Below, piece by piece: positions 1-10,342 of a DNA stretch of 64,000 bases (position 1 is its first letter; each line of letters begins with the position of its first letter). Below the pieces are notes generated by a model. The model was given only the letters and a program-made list of their open reading frames with translations, was not told the DNA's origin and searched no databases. The stretch is from Sterolibacterium sp. (GTDB lineage: Bacteria; Pseudomonadota; Gammaproteobacteria; Burkholderiales; Rhodocyclaceae): assembly GCA_018062105.1 (NCBI GenBank), contig JAGOSV010000006.1, positions 1-64,000 of the forward strand, given 5' to 3'. The position numbers and the translations under genes are program-made.

Positions 1-312
1 CTGGTCGGCGGCCTGTATGTCCTGCTCGCCCCCCTGGGCAATCATCCACAACGCAGCCGCATGGCCTTACGCTTGCTGCTGGTGCTGGATTACGTCGAAC
101 AGGAACAGCAAAAACAGCGTACCACCAACGGCGCTGCACGCAGACGCTGGCGTGACTGGCTGGATCCCCGCCCTGCAGACATCATCCATCCCACAGACCC
201 CATCCCGCTGCCCCTCACCCCCCTGCGCGCTGCCGACCGCTGGCTGATGGCCGGCGCACTGCTGACCACGCTGCTTCTCTGGCTGATCTACGGCACACAG
301 GTGAGTACATGA
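1..312 (+). CDS. C-terminal fragment of a membrane protein, unknown function
   Basis: The frame is open from the first base of the window to a TGA at 310-312, so the gene begins upstream. About 103 residues are visible. They hold a hydrophobic stretch at the left edge, an Arg/Gln-rich stretch, and near the end a clear membrane helix (Leu/Ala/Thr-rich, roughly residues 80-97) followed by only a few residues. The stop overlaps the truA start (ATGA), so it is translationally coupled to truA. In many betaproteobacteria fimV precedes truA, but I cannot recognise FimV features here. The product is left unnamed. Confidence 0.6.
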   Translation: MVGGLYVLLAPLGNHPQRSRMALRLLLVLDYVEQEQQKQRTTNGAARRRWRDWLDPRPADIIHPTDPIPLPLTPLRAADRWLMAGALLTTLLLWLIYGTQVST

Positions 313-1100
313 AACGCATCGCCCTGGGCATCGAATACGACGGTGCTGCCTTTCATGGCTGGCAATCGCAACCCCACGGCCAGACCGTCCAGGATGTGCT
401 GGAGCAAGCACTAACCGCCGTTGCTGGCCAGTCGCTGCGCGTTACCTGCGCCGGCCGCACGGACACCGGCGTGCACGCCCTGACACAGGTGGTGCACTTC
501 GATTGTCCGGTAGACCGTCCCGACCAGGCCTGGATACGGGGGGGCAATGCCCATCTGCCGCCGCAGGTGGCCATACGCTGGGCGCGTACCGTCGATGCCC
601 GCTTCCACGCCCGTTTTGATGCCCGCTCACGCAGCTATTGCTATCTGCTGCACAACCATCCGGTACGGCCCGCCCTGCAACATGGCCATGTCGGCTGGTA
701 TCACCACCCGCTCGATGCCGAACGCATGAATGCGGCCGCCCAGGTACTGCTGGGCGAACACGATTTCTCCGCTTTTCGTGCCGCAGAATGTCAGGCCAAA
801 TCTGCCATCAAGATCATGCATCGTGCCACGATCGAGCGCCATAATGATCTGATCCTCTTCGAATTCTGCGCCAGCGCCTTCCTCCAGCACATGGTACGCA
901 ACCTCGTCGGCGCCCTGGTCTACGTCGGCCAGGGGCGCGAACCGGCCGACTCGATCGCCCACCTGCTGGCCAGTCGCGACCGCACCCGTGCTGCCCCCAC
1001 CTTCTCTCCCGCCGGCCTCTACCTGACCGGCGTCGACTACGCCGCACACTGGCAGATCCCCGCCCCGGCACGTATCATCCCCCCCTTGCTCTCTTTCTGA
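309..1100 (+). CDS. truA: tRNA pseudouridine(38-40) synthase TruA
   Basis: Converts uridines 38-40 of the tRNA anticodon stem-loop to pseudouridine in the cytosol. The 263-residue product has the family signature GRTDTGVHA with the catalytic aspartate at residue 52, an N-terminal YDGAAFHGWQ motif and the QHMVRNLVG motif near residue 195; the length is normal for TruA. ATG at 309 overlaps the stop of the preceding gene by four bases. It heads the conserved betaproteobacterial string truA-trpF-trpB-trpA-accD-folC. The identification is secure. Confidence 0.97.
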   Translation: MKRIALGIEYDGAAFHGWQSQPHGQTVQDVLEQALTAVAGQSLRVTCAGRTDTGVHALTQVVHFDCPVDRPDQAWIRGGNAHLPPQVAIRWARTVDARFHARFDARSRSYCYLLHNHPVRPALQHGHVGWYHHPLDAERMNAAAQVLLGEHDFSAFRAAECQAKSAIKIMHRATIERHNDLILFEFCASAFLQHMVRNLVGALVYVGQGREPADSIAHLLASRDRTRAAPTFSPAGLYLTGVDYAAHWQIPAPARIIPPLLSF

Positions 1101-1113
1101 TCACCCTGCTCGC

Positions 1114-1782
1114 GTGTCCCCCACCCTCATCCCGCCCCCACGCACCCGCATCAAGATCTGTGGCATCACCCGCAGCGAAGATCTAGCCGCCGCTGTTTCG
1201 CTGGGTGCCGACGCCCTCGGCTTCGTCTTCTACCCCCCCAGCCCGCGCTCGATCAGTCCTGCCGCCGCCCGCAGCCTGGTGCAATCACTGCCAGCCTTCG
1301 TCAGCGCCGTCGGTCTGTTCGTCAATGAAGACGCCGCCCGGGTTCGCACCATCCTCGACCAAGTACCGCTGCAACTGCTGCAATTCCACGGTGACGAAGA
1401 CGCCGCCTACTGTCGCCAGTTCGGCCTGCCCTACCTCAAGGCGGCCCGCGTCCGGCCCGAACTCGATTTGCTAGAATACGCTGCTTCGTTTCCCGATGCC
1501 CGGGGGCTGCTGCTCGATGCCTATGTCGAAGGCTACGGCGGTGCTGGCAAAACCTTCGACTGGAACCTGATCCCGACCGCCCTGCCCCTGCCCATGCTGC
1601 TCTCGGGCGGTCTGCATGCCGGCAATGTTCGCCAGGCCATCCAGCACCTGCACCCCTGGGCGGTCGATGTCAGCAGCGGCGTGGAGGCCGACGGTCAAAA
1701 AGGAATCAAGGATGCCGCCAAAATGGCTGCATTCATTACTGGAGTACGCAATGCCGACGCCTGTGCCGCAGACTGCCTATAA
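1114..1782 (+). CDS. trpF: Phosphoribosylanthranilate isomerase TrpF
   Basis: Amadori isomerisation of N-(5-phosphoribosyl)anthranilate to CdRP, the third pathway step of tryptophan synthesis. The 222-residue TIM barrel shows KICGIT with the general-base cysteine at residue 16, the general-acid aspartate at about residue 135 (LLLDAY), and the phosphate-binding LSGGL and DVSSGVE segments near the C-terminus. The start is GTG at 1114; no in-frame ATG precedes the conserved RIKICGIT strand. The 3' end overlaps trpB by 32 bases, implying coupled translation. Confidence 0.96.
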   Translation: MSPTLIPPPRTRIKICGITRSEDLAAAVSLGADALGFVFYPPSPRSISPAAARSLVQSLPAFVSAVGLFVNEDAARVRTILDQVPLQLLQFHGDEDAAYCRQFGLPYLKAARVRPELDLLEYAASFPDARGLLLDAYVEGYGGAGKTFDWNLIPTALPLPMLLSGGLHAGNVRQAIQHLHPWAVDVSSGVEADGQKGIKDAAKMAAFITGVRNADACAADCL

Positions 1783-2971
1783 CTTTCCGGACGAACGGGG
1801 TCACTTTGGTCGACACGGTGGCAGCTTCGTCGCCGAAACCCTGGTGCCCGCCCTCGAAGAACTGAAGGCCGCCTACGCCGCAGCACGCCAGGACCCCGCC
1901 TTCCATGCCGAATTCAACGCCGACCTGAAACACTACGTCGGCCGCCCCTCGCCCATCTACCACGCCCGCCGCTGGTCAGAAAAACTCGGCGGCGCACAAA
2001 TCTACCTGAAGCGTGAAGACCTCAACCACACCGGCGCCCACAAGGTCAATAACTGCATCGGCCAGGCCCTGCTGGCTCGTCGCATGGGCAAGCCGCGCGT
2101 CATCGCCGAAACTGGCGCTGGCCAGCACGGTGTTGCCACGGCCACTGTCGCCGCCCGCATGGGCATGGAATGCGTGGTATACATGGGCAGCGAAGACATC
2201 AAGCGCCAGGCCGCCAACGTCTATCGCATGAAACTGCTCGGTGCCACCGTCGTTCCGGTCGACAGCGGCTCGAAAACCCTCAAGGACGCGCTCAACGAAG
2301 CCATGCGCGACTGGGTGACCCACATTGCCGACACCTTCTACATCATCGGCACCGTCGCCGGCCCCCATCCCTATCCGATGATGGTGCGCGACTTCCAGGC
2401 CGTGATCGGCGAAGAATGCAAAGTACAGATGCCAGAACTGGCCGGCCGCCAGCCCGACCAGGTCATTGCCTGCGTCGGTGGCGGCTCCAATGCCATGGGT
2501 ATTTTCTACCCCTATCTCGATCAGACCGGTGTTCGACTGGTCGGGGTCGAAGCCGCTGGCTACGGCCTGGCCAGCGGCAAACATGCCGCCCCGCTGACCA
2601 CCAACAGCCCGGTCGGGGTGCTGCATGGCAACCGCACCTACCTGATGCAGGATGAAAACGGTCAGATCATCGAAACCCACTCGATTTCCGCCGGCCTCGA
2701 CTACCCCGGCGTCGGCCCGGAACACGCCTGGCTGAAAGACAGCGGCCGCGCCGAATATGTCGCCATCACCGACGACGAAGCCCTGGCCGCCTTCCATGCC
2801 CTGTGCCGCTTCGAAGGCATCATCCCGGCGCTCGAATCCAGCCACGCCCTGGCCTACGCCGCCAAGATCGCCCCGACCCTGGCCAAAGATCAACTTCTGC
2901 TGGTCAACCTGTCCGGCCGGGGGGACAAGGACATGCACACCGTCGCCGAAAAATCCGGGATCCAGTTTTAA
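1751..2971 (+). CDS. trpB: Tryptophan synthase beta chain TrpB
   Basis: PLP-dependent beta subunit of tryptophan synthase, which joins serine and channelled indole to make tryptophan. The 406-residue protein begins [20 protein letters not shown]. The PLP lysine lies in HKVNN (K98), the phosphate-binding glycine loop in GGGSNAMG, and the indole-site glutamate in the AETGAGQHG stretch. The frame is open upstream to 1616, but ATG 1751 is preferred: GGAG (1741-1744) precedes it, and the extra residues would only repeat trpF sequence in another frame. One base separates its stop from the trpA start. Confidence 0.97.
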   Translation: MPTPVPQTAYNFPDERGHFGRHGGSFVAETLVPALEELKAAYAAARQDPAFHAEFNADLKHYVGRPSPIYHARRWSEKLGGAQIYLKREDLNHTGAHKVNNCIGQALLARRMGKPRVIAETGAGQHGVATATVAARMGMECVVYMGSEDIKRQAANVYRMKLLGATVVPVDSGSKTLKDALNEAMRDWVTHIADTFYIIGTVAGPHPYPMMVRDFQAVIGEECKVQMPELAGRQPDQVIACVGGGSNAMGIFYPYLDQTGVRLVGVEAAGYGLASGKHAAPLTTNSPVGVLHGNRTYLMQDENGQIIETHSISAGLDYPGVGPEHAWLKDSGRAEYVAITDDEALAAFHALCRFEGIIPALESSHALAYAAKIAPTLAKDQLLLVNLSGRGDKDMHTVAEKSGIQF

Positions 2972-2972
2972 C

Positions 2973-3794
2973 ATGTCACGTATTCAAGCCTGCTTCCAGA
3001 CTCTCCAGCACCAGGGGCGCACCGCCCTGATTCCCTTCATCACGGCCGGCTTTCCCGAGCCGGCACTGACACTGCCGCTGATGCGTGCGCTGGTCGCAGG
3101 TGGTGCCGACATCCTCGAACTGGGTGTCCCCTTCTCCGATCCGATGGCCGACGGCCCAACCATCCAGCGCGCTTCGGAACGCGCCCTCGCACACGGCATG
3201 AGCCTGCGCCGGGTGCTGGAACTGGTGCGCACCTTCCGCCAGGAAAATACCGCCACCCCCATCGTTCTGATGGGTTACGCCAATCCGGTCGAAGCCTACG
3301 GCCCGGCCGAGCTTGCCCGTGACGCTCGCGCTGCCGGCGTCGACGGACTGCTGGTGGTGGACTACCCGCCCGAAGAATGTCGCGAATTTACCGCGCTGCT
3401 GCGGGCCCAGGAACTCGACCCGATCTTCCTGCTGGCACCCACCTCGACCGAGCAACGCATGGAGGATGTGGCCGCACTCGGCAGCGGCTATCTTTACTAC
3501 GTCTCGCTGACCGGCGTCACCGGTGCTGGCCATCTCGACCTCGACGAACTGGCCCGTCGCCTGCCGCTCATCCGGCAACGTGTCGGCATGCCGGTCGGCG
3601 TCGGCTTTGGCATCCGTGATGCCGCCACCGCCGCCCGCATCGGCAGCTTTGCCGATGCTGTCGTCATCGGTAGCCGCATCATCGAAGAAATTGAACAATC
3701 CGAACGCTGCGACCATGCGCAGATCGCTGCGCGCGTCCAGTCCTTTTTGCACGGAATCCGTATCGCCCTCGACTCTCAGGAGAACCCACGATGA
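2973..3794 (+). CDS. trpA: Tryptophan synthase alpha chain TrpA
   Basis: Cleaves indole-3-glycerol phosphate to indole and glyceraldehyde-3-phosphate and passes the indole to TrpB through the alpha2-beta2 tunnel. The 273-residue barrel carries the two catalytic acids at the classic positions, E49 ([10 protein letters not shown]) and D60 (PMADGPT), plus VGFGI and VIGSRI phosphate-binding segments. ATG 2973 follows the trpB stop directly and its own stop overlaps accD by four bases (ATGA). An apparent extension of the frame into trpB is not coding. Confidence 0.97.
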   Translation: MSRIQACFQTLQHQGRTALIPFITAGFPEPALTLPLMRALVAGGADILELGVPFSDPMADGPTIQRASERALAHGMSLRRVLELVRTFRQENTATPIVLMGYANPVEAYGPAELARDARAAGVDGLLVVDYPPEECREFTALLRAQELDPIFLLAPTSTEQRMEDVAALGSGYLYYVSLTGVTGAGHLDLDELARRLPLIRQRVGMPVGVGFGIRDAATAARIGSFADAVVIGSRIIEEIEQSERCDHAQIAARVQSFLHGIRIALDSQENPR

Positions 3795-4654
3795 GCTGGT
3801 TACAGAAACTCCTCCCCCCAAAGATCAAGCGCAACGAAGGCAGCCGCAAGGCCATCCCCGAAGGACTATGGTGCAAATGTCCCTCCTGCGAGGCCGTGCT
3901 CTACACCACCGACCTCGACAGCAACCTGGGCGTTTGCCCGAAATGCCAGCACCACCACCATCTGCGTGCCCGCAAGCGACTCGACCTGCTGCTCGACAGC
4001 GAAGGGCGGTTCGAAATCGGCAATGAAGTACTGCCGGTCGACCCCCTGAAATTCAAGGACAGCAAACGCTACACCGACCGCCTGGTGGCTGCCAACAACG
4101 ATTCCGACGAACTCGATGCCATGGTCGTCATGCAAGGCGCCATCAAGGCCCTGCCGGTCGTCGTTGCCTGCTTTGAATTCGACTTCATGGGCGGTTCGAT
4201 GGGTTCGGTGGTCGGCGAGCGTTTCGTGCGCGGCGTGCGCGCCGCCATCGATGCCCAGTGTCCCTTCCTCTGCATCACCGCCAGCGGTGGCGCCCGCATG
4301 CAGGAAGGCCTGTTCTCGCTGATGCAGATGGCCAAGACCACGGCTGCCGTCAGCCTGCTCGACCGCGAACGCCTGCCTTTCATCACCTTGCTCACCGACC
4401 CGACCATGGGCGGTGTCTCTGCCAGCTTTGCCTTCGTCGGCGACGTGGTACTGGCCGAACCGGGCGCCCTGATCGGCTTCGCCGGCCCGCGCGTCATCGA
4501 GCAGACCGTGCGTGAAGTGCTGCCGGAAGGCTTCCAGCGTGCCGAATTTCTGCTGGAAAAAGGCGCCATCGACATGATCGTCGACCGCCGCGAGCTGCGC
4601 GACAAGCTGGTCAGCTTGCTGACTCTGCTACAAAAAACACCCGCCATCCACTGA
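3791..4654 (+). CDS. accD: Acetyl-CoA carboxylase carboxyltransferase subunit beta AccD
   Basis: Beta subunit of the carboxyltransferase half of acetyl-CoA carboxylase, forming malonyl-CoA for fatty-acid synthesis with AccA. The 287-residue protein has the N-terminal zinc ribbon with cysteines at about 30, 33, 49 and 52 (CPSC and CPKC pairs), then the crotonase-like fold with SGGARMQEG and GGVSASFAF, which line the CoA site. An additional cysteine at 28 sits beside the ribbon. It follows trpA with a four-base overlap, the usual betaproteobacterial order. Confidence 0.97.
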   Translation: MSWLQKLLPPKIKRNEGSRKAIPEGLWCKCPSCEAVLYTTDLDSNLGVCPKCQHHHHLRARKRLDLLLDSEGRFEIGNEVLPVDPLKFKDSKRYTDRLVAANNDSDELDAMVVMQGAIKALPVVVACFEFDFMGGSMGSVVGERFVRGVRAAIDAQCPFLCITASGGARMQEGLFSLMQMAKTTAAVSLLDRERLPFITLLTDPTMGGVSASFAFVGDVVLAEPGALIGFAGPRVIEQTVREVLPEGFQRAEFLLEKGAIDMIVDRRELRDKLVSLLTLLQKTPAIH

Positions 4655-4683
4655 TTCCTCGCTACCTCCTCATTGCATCCCCA

Positions 4684-6033
4684 TTGAACGTTTCATCCGC
4701 AGCACCGCCGCCCCCCTTGCCCACCAACCTACCGCAGTGGCTGGCCCTGCTCGAATCCCGCCATCCACAGGGCAGTGCCGGCATCGAGCTCGGCCTGGAA
4801 CGGGTTCGCCAGGTCAGCCGTGCCCTGCAACAGTCGCAAAATGTGCCCGTTATTACCGTCGGCGGCACCAACGGCAAAGGCTCGACCTGCGCCATGCTGG
4901 AAAAAATTCTCGGCTGTGCCGGCTACAAGGTCGGGCTATACACCTCGCCGCATCTGCTCGACTACAACGAGCGCATCCGCATCAACGAAACCTCCATCCA
5001 TGATGACGCCCTGTGTGCGGCCTTCGAGCGCGTCGAAGCCGCACGGCTTGCGGCCGGCGACATCGCCCTGACCTATTTCGAAGCCGGCACCCTGGCAGCC
5101 TGGGAATGCTTCGCCGCCCAAGCCGTCGAAGTCATCATTCTCGAAGTCGGCCTGGGCGGCCGACTGGATGCCACCAATCTGTACGATGCCGACTGCGCCA
5201 TCGTCACCACCGTCGATCTCGACCACCAGGACTATCTGGGCGACACACGCGAAACTATCGGTTTTGAAAAAGCCGGTATCTACCGCCCCGGCCGTCCCGC
5301 CCTGTGTGCCGACCCGCAGCCCCCCGCCACCCTCATCGACCATGCCCGCCGCATCGGCGCTGATCTACGCTGTCTCGATGTCGATTTTGGCTATCACGAC
5401 CAGGAACTGCAATGGCAGTTCTGGAGCCGCAACCATGGCCAGGAACAGCGCCGCAGCAGCCTCGCCTTCCCTGGCCTGCGCGGTGCCCTCCAGCTGCGTA
5501 ATGCCAGTGGCGCACTGGCCGTTCTGGATAGCTTGGCCGACCGCCTGCCAGTGGCCATGCAGGACATCCGCCGCGGCCTGCTCGAAGTTGAACTGCCCGG
5601 CCGCTTCCAGATGCTGCCCGGCCGGCCGGCCATCGTGCTCGATGTTGCCCACAACCCGCAGGCCGCCCGCGCACTGGCCGACAATCTTGGCGCCCAGAAA
5701 CAGGCCTACTATCACCACACTTTGGCCGTCTTCGGCATGCTACGCGACAAGGACATCGTTGCCGTCATCGAGGCCATGAAAGGGCGCATCGACCACTGGC
5801 TGCCCTGCACCCTGGACGGCACGCGCGCAGCCCAGGCAGATGACCTGGCAAAAATGCTGACGGAATGTGGCATCCCGGGCACGCTGCCCACCTTCGACAC
5901 GCCTTGCCTGGCCTTCCAGCACGCCCGAAAGCAGGCGGGTGAAAATGATAGAATCCTCGTCTTCGGATCCTTTCTGACCGTCGCCGCCATCATGCAGCTT
6001 CTCCGCACCTCTTCAGTCCCTACCTCCGCCTGA
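4684..6033 (+). CDS. folC: Bifunctional folylpolyglutamate/dihydrofolate synthase FolC
   Basis: ATP-dependent Mur-ligase-fold enzyme that adds glutamate to dihydropteroate and tetrahydrofolate. The 449-residue product has the P-loop GGTNGKGST at residues 60-68, the EVGLGGRLDATN motif, the DHQDYLG segment and the C-terminal DVAHNPQA motif. The most upstream supported start is TTG at 4684, placed because no ATG precedes the conserved N-terminal helix; the first 12 residues are Pro/Ala-rich, so the true start could be slightly later. It lies 29 bases after accD in the same transcript. Confidence 0.93.
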   Translation: MNVSSAAPPPPLPTNLPQWLALLESRHPQGSAGIELGLERVRQVSRALQQSQNVPVITVGGTNGKGSTCAMLEKILGCAGYKVGLYTSPHLLDYNERIRINETSIHDDALCAAFERVEAARLAAGDIALTYFEAGTLAAWECFAAQAVEVIILEVGLGGRLDATNLYDADCAIVTTVDLDHQDYLGDTRETIGFEKAGIYRPGRPALCADPQPPATLIDHARRIGADLRCLDVDFGYHDQELQWQFWSRNHGQEQRRSSLAFPGLRGALQLRNASGALAVLDSLADRLPVAMQDIRRGLLEVELPGRFQMLPGRPAIVLDVAHNPQAARALADNLGAQKQAYYHHTLAVFGMLRDKDIVAVIEAMKGRIDHWLPCTLDGTRAAQADDLAKMLTECGIPGTLPTFDTPCLAFQHARKQAGENDRILVFGSFLTVAAIMQLLRTSSVPTSA

Positions 6034-6114
6034 ACTGCCGAAACGATCTCAGAATCCGGTGATCCCCTAATAAAGCGTAACGTAAAGCCCTCCCCCGCAC
6101 ACGGCACGAACGGC

Positions 6115-6882
6115 ATGGCAGACAAAGCCCCAGACCCGCAAACCCATACCGAATCCAGCCCGGCTTCGGCAGTCACGGCCGGCAAAGGCAACGATCCCCG
6201 GCTGGACATGAAAAAACGTGCCCGTCGGCGACTGGTCGGTGCCATTGCCCTGGCACTGCTGGCCATCATCGTCCTGCCCATGGTCATGGACCAGGAGCCC
6301 CGGCCGGCGGCCTCGAACGTCCAGATCCGCATCCCCAGCCAGGATCCCGGCAGCAACACCGTAATCTCCCGCATCACCCCCGGCACCCCTGCGCCCAATA
6401 TTCCCGCAGCGGCACCGGCTGCCCCCTCCACCGACGATGAAGTCCCCTCGGCAGACGAAGCCGCTGCCCACAGCCAGGCCGCCGCCGAGCCCGCCGGGGC
6501 CAATGTCACTCCTGCCACCCCTGCCACCGCAGCGAAACCCACCGAAAACAAAAAGCCCTCCCCCCCGGAACCTGGCCACGACGACAAGCCCGCTACAAAA
6601 TCGGCAGAAACCGAACGTGCCGAAGCCATTCTCAACGACGAACGCTGGATCATCCAGCTCGGTGCCTACCAGAATGCTGGCAACGTGAAACTGTTGCAAA
6701 GCAAGATCAAGGAACTGGGCTACGCCGTGTTCACAGAAAAAATCGACACCCCCAACGGTACACGTATCCGTGTGCGCTGCGGCCCCTTCGCCAGTCGCGA
6801 TGCGGCTGAAAAAGCCCAGCTGCGACTGAAAAAAATTGCCGCCGGAGGCCCCGGCGGTGGCACGGTGGCACAAGTGAAATAA
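6115..6882 (+). CDS. SPOR-domain inner-membrane protein, DedD-like
   Basis: Likely a cell-division protein that binds denuded septal peptidoglycan. The 255 residues divide into a short cytoplasmic segment, one membrane helix at about residues 40-58, a long Pro/Ala/Thr-rich periplasmic linker (about 60-160) and a C-terminal SPOR domain (about 178-250) with WIIQLGAYQ and RVRCGPF strands. This matches the DedD plan, and DedD-like genes sit between folC and cvpA in many proteobacteria. An 81-base gap separates it from folC. The symbol is withheld because several SPOR proteins share this plan. Confidence 0.88.
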   Translation: MADKAPDPQTHTESSPASAVTAGKGNDPRLDMKKRARRRLVGAIALALLAIIVLPMVMDQEPRPAASNVQIRIPSQDPGSNTVISRITPGTPAPNIPAAAPAAPSTDDEVPSADEAAAHSQAAAEPAGANVTPATPATAAKPTENKKPSPPEPGHDDKPATKSAETERAEAILNDERWIIQLGAYQNAGNVKLLQSKIKELGYAVFTEKIDTPNGTRIRVRCGPFASRDAAEKAQLRLKKIAAGGPGGGTVAQVK

Positions 6883-6888
6883 GCCTGT

Positions 6889-7476
6889 ATGGGCGACCTG
6901 ACCTGGTTTGACGGCATCGTTCTGGGCGTCGTCCTCATCTCTGCACTACTCGGTGCCTGGCGCGGGGTCGTCAGCGAAGTGCTGGCCCTGTGTGCCTGGG
7001 TAGCCGCCTTCCTCGCCGCCCGCGCCTGGGGCGGTGCCACGGCCGCTGCCCCCATGCTACACGGCCTGGCAAACGACACCTTGCGCCAGGCCGCCGGATT
7101 CCTGCTGGTCTTCATCACCACCCTGATCCTCTTCGCCCTGCTGCGCCTGTTGCTGACCAGCCTGCTGCGTGCCATCGGGCTGGGCTTGACGGATCGACTG
7201 CTGGGCACTGTCTTCGGCCTGGCACGCGGTCTGCTGGTCGTCTGGACCGGCGTGCTGCTGGCCGGCCTGACCGCTCTGCCCAGACAAGCCTGGTGGCACG
7301 AGGCCTGGCTGTCGCCGCCCCTGGAAACCGCCGTCATTGCCAGCAAACCCTGGCTGCCCGCATCATTGGCTCAGAAAATCCATTTTCGCGCCGCCCCCGC
7401 AGCGCATCTTCAACCCAATCCTTACCCTTACCTTTACGGACAGGCGGTGACGCAATGTGCGGAATCATTGGTGTAG
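6889..7476 (+). CDS. cvpA: CvpA family membrane protein
   Basis: The CvpA family is named for colicin V production; its members are small inner-membrane proteins commonly co-transcribed with purF and implicated in envelope homeostasis. The 195-residue protein has four hydrophobic helices (about residues 5-25, 28-48, 62-88 and 100-125) and the family feature of a short Asp-rich start followed by LGAWRGVVSEVLAL. The C-terminal tail overlaps purF by 22 bases in another frame. It starts six bases after the SPOR gene. Confidence 0.92.
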   Translation: MGDLTWFDGIVLGVVLISALLGAWRGVVSEVLALCAWVAAFLAARAWGGATAAAPMLHGLANDTLRQAAGFLLVFITTLILFALLRLLLTSLLRAIGLGLTDRLLGTVFGLARGLLVVWTGVLLAGLTALPRQAWWHEAWLSPPLETAVIASKPWLPASLAQKIHFRAAPAAHLQPNPYPYLYGQAVTQCAESLV

Positions 7477-8978
7477 TCGCAAACTCCCCGGTCGGCCAGC
7501 TGCTCTATGACGGCCTGCAAGTGCTGCAACACCGTGGTCAGGATGCCGCCGGCATCGCCACGGCAGAAAGCGGCCGCTTTCACATGCACAAAGGCTCCGG
7601 CATGGTGCGCGACGTGTTTCGTACCCGCAACATGCGCAACCTGCTGGGCAACTGGGGCATCGGCCACTGTCGCTACCCGACGGCCGGTTCGGCACAAAAC
7701 GCGGCGGAAGCCCAGCCGTTTTACGTCAACTCCCCCTTCGGCCTGGTGCTGGCGCACAACGGTAACCTGACCAACTCGGCCCAGCTCAGGAAAGACATGT
7801 TCCTGCAGGACCTGCGCCACATGAACACCAATTCCGACTCGGAAGTGCTGCTCAATGTGCTGGCCCACGAACTGCAGGCCGCCTCGACCCAATACCAGGT
7901 CGATGCCGAAACCATCTTCAAGGCCGTTGCTGGCGTGCATCGCCGGGTACGCGGCGCTTATGCCGTCGTCACCATGATTGCCGGCTACGGGCTGTTGGCC
8001 TTCCGCGATCCTTACGGCATCCGCCCGCTCATCATCGGCCGCAACCAGACCGAAGCCGGCATGGAATACATGGTTGCCTCGGAAAGTGTCGCCCTCGACA
8101 CGCTGGGCTTCAAGGTGATGCGCGATGTCGCCCCCGGTGAAGCCGTGCTCATCGACCGCCAGGGCAATTTTGTCAGCCGCCAGTGTGCCGAACGTACCGT
8201 ACATGCCCCCTGTATTTTCGAATTCGTCTATCTGGCACGCCCGGACTCACTGATCGACGGCATCTCGGTGTACGAAACCCGGCTGAAGATGGGCGACTTC
8301 CTGGCCGACAAGATCAAGCACACCCTGCCCCACCTGCAGATCGACTCCGTCATCCCGATTCCCGATTCAAGCCGGCCAGCCGCCATGGAACTGGCACAGC
8401 GTCTGGGTTTGCCCTACCGCGAAGGCTTCGTCAAAAACCGCTACATCGGCCGCACCTTCATCATGCCCGGCCAAACCCAGCGCAAGAAATCGGTACGCCA
8501 GAAACTCAACGCCATCGGCATGGAATTCAAGGGCAAAAACGTGCTGCTGGTCGATGACTCCATCGTGCGCGGCACCACCAGTCGTGAGATCGTCACCATG
8601 GCACGCGATGCCGGTGCCCGTAACGTCTATTTCGCCTCGGCCGCACCTCCGGTACGCCACGCCAATGTCTATGGCATCGACATGCCAACCCGTACCGAGC
8701 TGATCGCCAGCGACCGCAGCGACGAACAGATCCGCCACGAAATCGGCGCCGATGCCCTGATCTACCAGGACCTTGACGACCTCAAGGCGGCCCTGCGTGC
8801 CGTCAATCCAGCCATCACCCATTTCGAAGCCTCCTGCTTCGATGGTCACTACATCACCGGCGACATCAGCAGCGAATATCTCTGCGACCTCGAAAGCGAA
8901 CGCAGCAATACTGCCAAAACCCGCGACGAAGAACACGAAACCGGGCAACTCGACCTCAACCTCGGCAATCCGGAATAA
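7455..8978 (+). CDS. purF: Amidophosphoribosyltransferase PurF
   Basis: First committed step of purine synthesis: PRPP plus glutamine gives 5-phosphoribosylamine. The 507-residue protein starts MCGIIGV, so removal of Met exposes the N-terminal nucleophile cysteine of the class II glutaminase domain (residues 2-230). The C-terminal phosphoribosyltransferase domain shows the PRPP loop LLVDDSIVRGTTS near residue 365 and the SSRPAA and KNRYIGRTFI motifs. ATG 7455 is certain because the cysteine must be residue 2; upstream in-frame codons lie inside cvpA. No propeptide is present. Confidence 0.97.
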   Translation: MCGIIGVVANSPVGQLLYDGLQVLQHRGQDAAGIATAESGRFHMHKGSGMVRDVFRTRNMRNLLGNWGIGHCRYPTAGSAQNAAEAQPFYVNSPFGLVLAHNGNLTNSAQLRKDMFLQDLRHMNTNSDSEVLLNVLAHELQAASTQYQVDAETIFKAVAGVHRRVRGAYAVVTMIAGYGLLAFRDPYGIRPLIIGRNQTEAGMEYMVASESVALDTLGFKVMRDVAPGEAVLIDRQGNFVSRQCAERTVHAPCIFEFVYLARPDSLIDGISVYETRLKMGDFLADKIKHTLPHLQIDSVIPIPDSSRPAAMELAQRLGLPYREGFVKNRYIGRTFIMPGQTQRKKSVRQKLNAIGMEFKGKNVLLVDDSIVRGTTSREIVTMARDAGARNVYFASAAPPVRHANVYGIDMPTRTELIASDRSDEQIRHEIGADALIYQDLDDLKAALRAVNPAITHFEASCFDGHYITGDISSEYLCDLESERSNTAKTRDEEHETGQLDLNLGNPE

Positions 8979-8986
8979 GACAAGCC

Positions 8987-10183
8987 ATGAATCAGGAACA
9001 CCAGGAACACCAAACTCGCGATTATGACTTCGACACCCTAGCCGTGCGTGCCGGCCAGCAGCGCAGCCAGTTCAACGAACACTCTGAAGCGCTCTACCTC
9101 ACCTCCAGCTTCGTCTTCAACAGCGCAGCACAAGCCGCCGCCCGCTTTTCCGGTGCCGAGCCCGGCAATGTCTATTCACGCTTCTCCAATCCCACCGTCT
9201 CCATGTTGCAGGATCGCCTGGCAGCACTGGAAGGCGCGGAAAGCTGCGTGGCCACCGCCTCCGGCATGTCGGCCATCCTGTCGACCATCATGGCCCTGCT
9301 CAAGGGGGGCGACCACATCGTAGCCTCACAGAGCATCTTCGGTGCCACCCAGCAACTGTTCGGCAACATCCTGCCGAAATTCGGCATCGACACCACCCTC
9401 GTTGCCGGCGTCGACGCCGAAGCCTTCCGTGCCGCACTGCGCCCCAATACCCGGCTCGTCTTCATCGAAACCCCCTCGAATCCGCTGATGGCCGTCTTCG
9501 ACATCGCCGCCATTGCCACAGTCGCCCACGAGCACGGTGCGCTGCTGGCCGTCGACAACTGCTTCTGCACCCCAGCCCTGCAAAAACCGCTGGCTCTCGG
9601 AGCCGATCTGGTGATCCACTCCGCCACCAAATATCTCGATGGCCAAGGGCGCGTCCTCGGGGGTGCCGTGTGTGCCAACCAGACCCTGGGAGAAGAAATC
9701 TACAAATTCCTGCGCACCACCGGTGCCACGCTGTCCGCCTTCAATGCCTGGATCATCCTCAAAGGTCTGGAAACCCTGAACCTGCGCATGCAGGCACAGT
9801 CTGCCCGCGCCCAGCAGCTGGCCCAATGGCTCGAAGCCCAGCCACAGGTGACGCGCGTCCACTACCCCGGCCTGTCCTCGCACCCGCAGTACGCCCTGGC
9901 GGCGCGCCAGCAATCCGGCCCGGGCGCCATCCTCTCCTTCGAAGTCAAAGGAGAGCGCGCCGCCGCCTGGCGTGTTGTCGATCATTGCCGGCTGCTGTCG
10001 ATCACCGCCAATCTCGGCGACACCAAAACCACCATCACCCACCCGGCCAGCACCACCCACGGCCGTATCAGCCCGGAAGCCCGCGCCGCCTCCGGCATCA
10101 CCGAAGGGCTGCTGCGCATCGCCGTCGGCCTGGAAGACCTAGAAGACCTGCAAGATGACCTGCTGCGCGGTTTGCAGGCATAA
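8987..10183 (+). CDS. metZ: O-succinylhomoserine sulfhydrylase MetZ
   Basis: PLP enzyme of the Cys/Met-metabolism family making homocysteine directly from O-succinylhomoserine and sulfide. The 398 residues include the PLP lysine at about K215 in SATKYLDGQGR, the variant typical of MetZ rather than MetB/MetC, plus YSRFSNPT and the TKTTITHPASTTH C-terminal motif. It begins eight bases after purF and is the last gene of the housekeeping operon; purF-metZ is a common betaproteobacterial pair. No SAM riboswitch was seen. Confidence 0.95.
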   Translation: MNQEHQEHQTRDYDFDTLAVRAGQQRSQFNEHSEALYLTSSFVFNSAAQAAARFSGAEPGNVYSRFSNPTVSMLQDRLAALEGAESCVATASGMSAILSTIMALLKGGDHIVASQSIFGATQQLFGNILPKFGIDTTLVAGVDAEAFRAALRPNTRLVFIETPSNPLMAVFDIAAIATVAHEHGALLAVDNCFCTPALQKPLALGADLVIHSATKYLDGQGRVLGGAVCANQTLGEEIYKFLRTTGATLSAFNAWIILKGLETLNLRMQAQSARAQQLAQWLEAQPQVTRVHYPGLSSHPQYALAARQQSGPGAILSFEVKGERAAAWRVVDHCRLLSITANLGDTKTTITHPASTTHGRISPEARAASGITEGLLRIAVGLEDLEDLQDDLLRGLQA

Positions 10184-10342
10184 CAGGGGCAACACAACCT
10201 GACATCATCACCGGAACCAGAAATCCAGCACACTTCCGTTCCCCAAAAAATGGTCATTGTCCGGCTACAATGACCCTCGCCATCGCACCCCAAGCACCTG
10301 AATCGCCCCATATCCACGCCACACACGCAGGGAAGGCCACAC

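Noticed and set aside
1616..1750. 45-codon N-terminal extension of trpB
   Set aside because: Overlaps trpF in another frame; ATG 1751 has a ribosome-binding site and matches the family start.
1976..2974. 332-codon antisense frame over trpB
   Set aside because: Gly/Val/Asp-rich mirror of a high-GC coding sequence; trpB on the plus strand is certain.
9982..10342. Possible riboswitch around the metZ-DegT gap
   Set aside because: The 159-base gap shows no conserved SAM or other aptamer core and no terminator hairpin.
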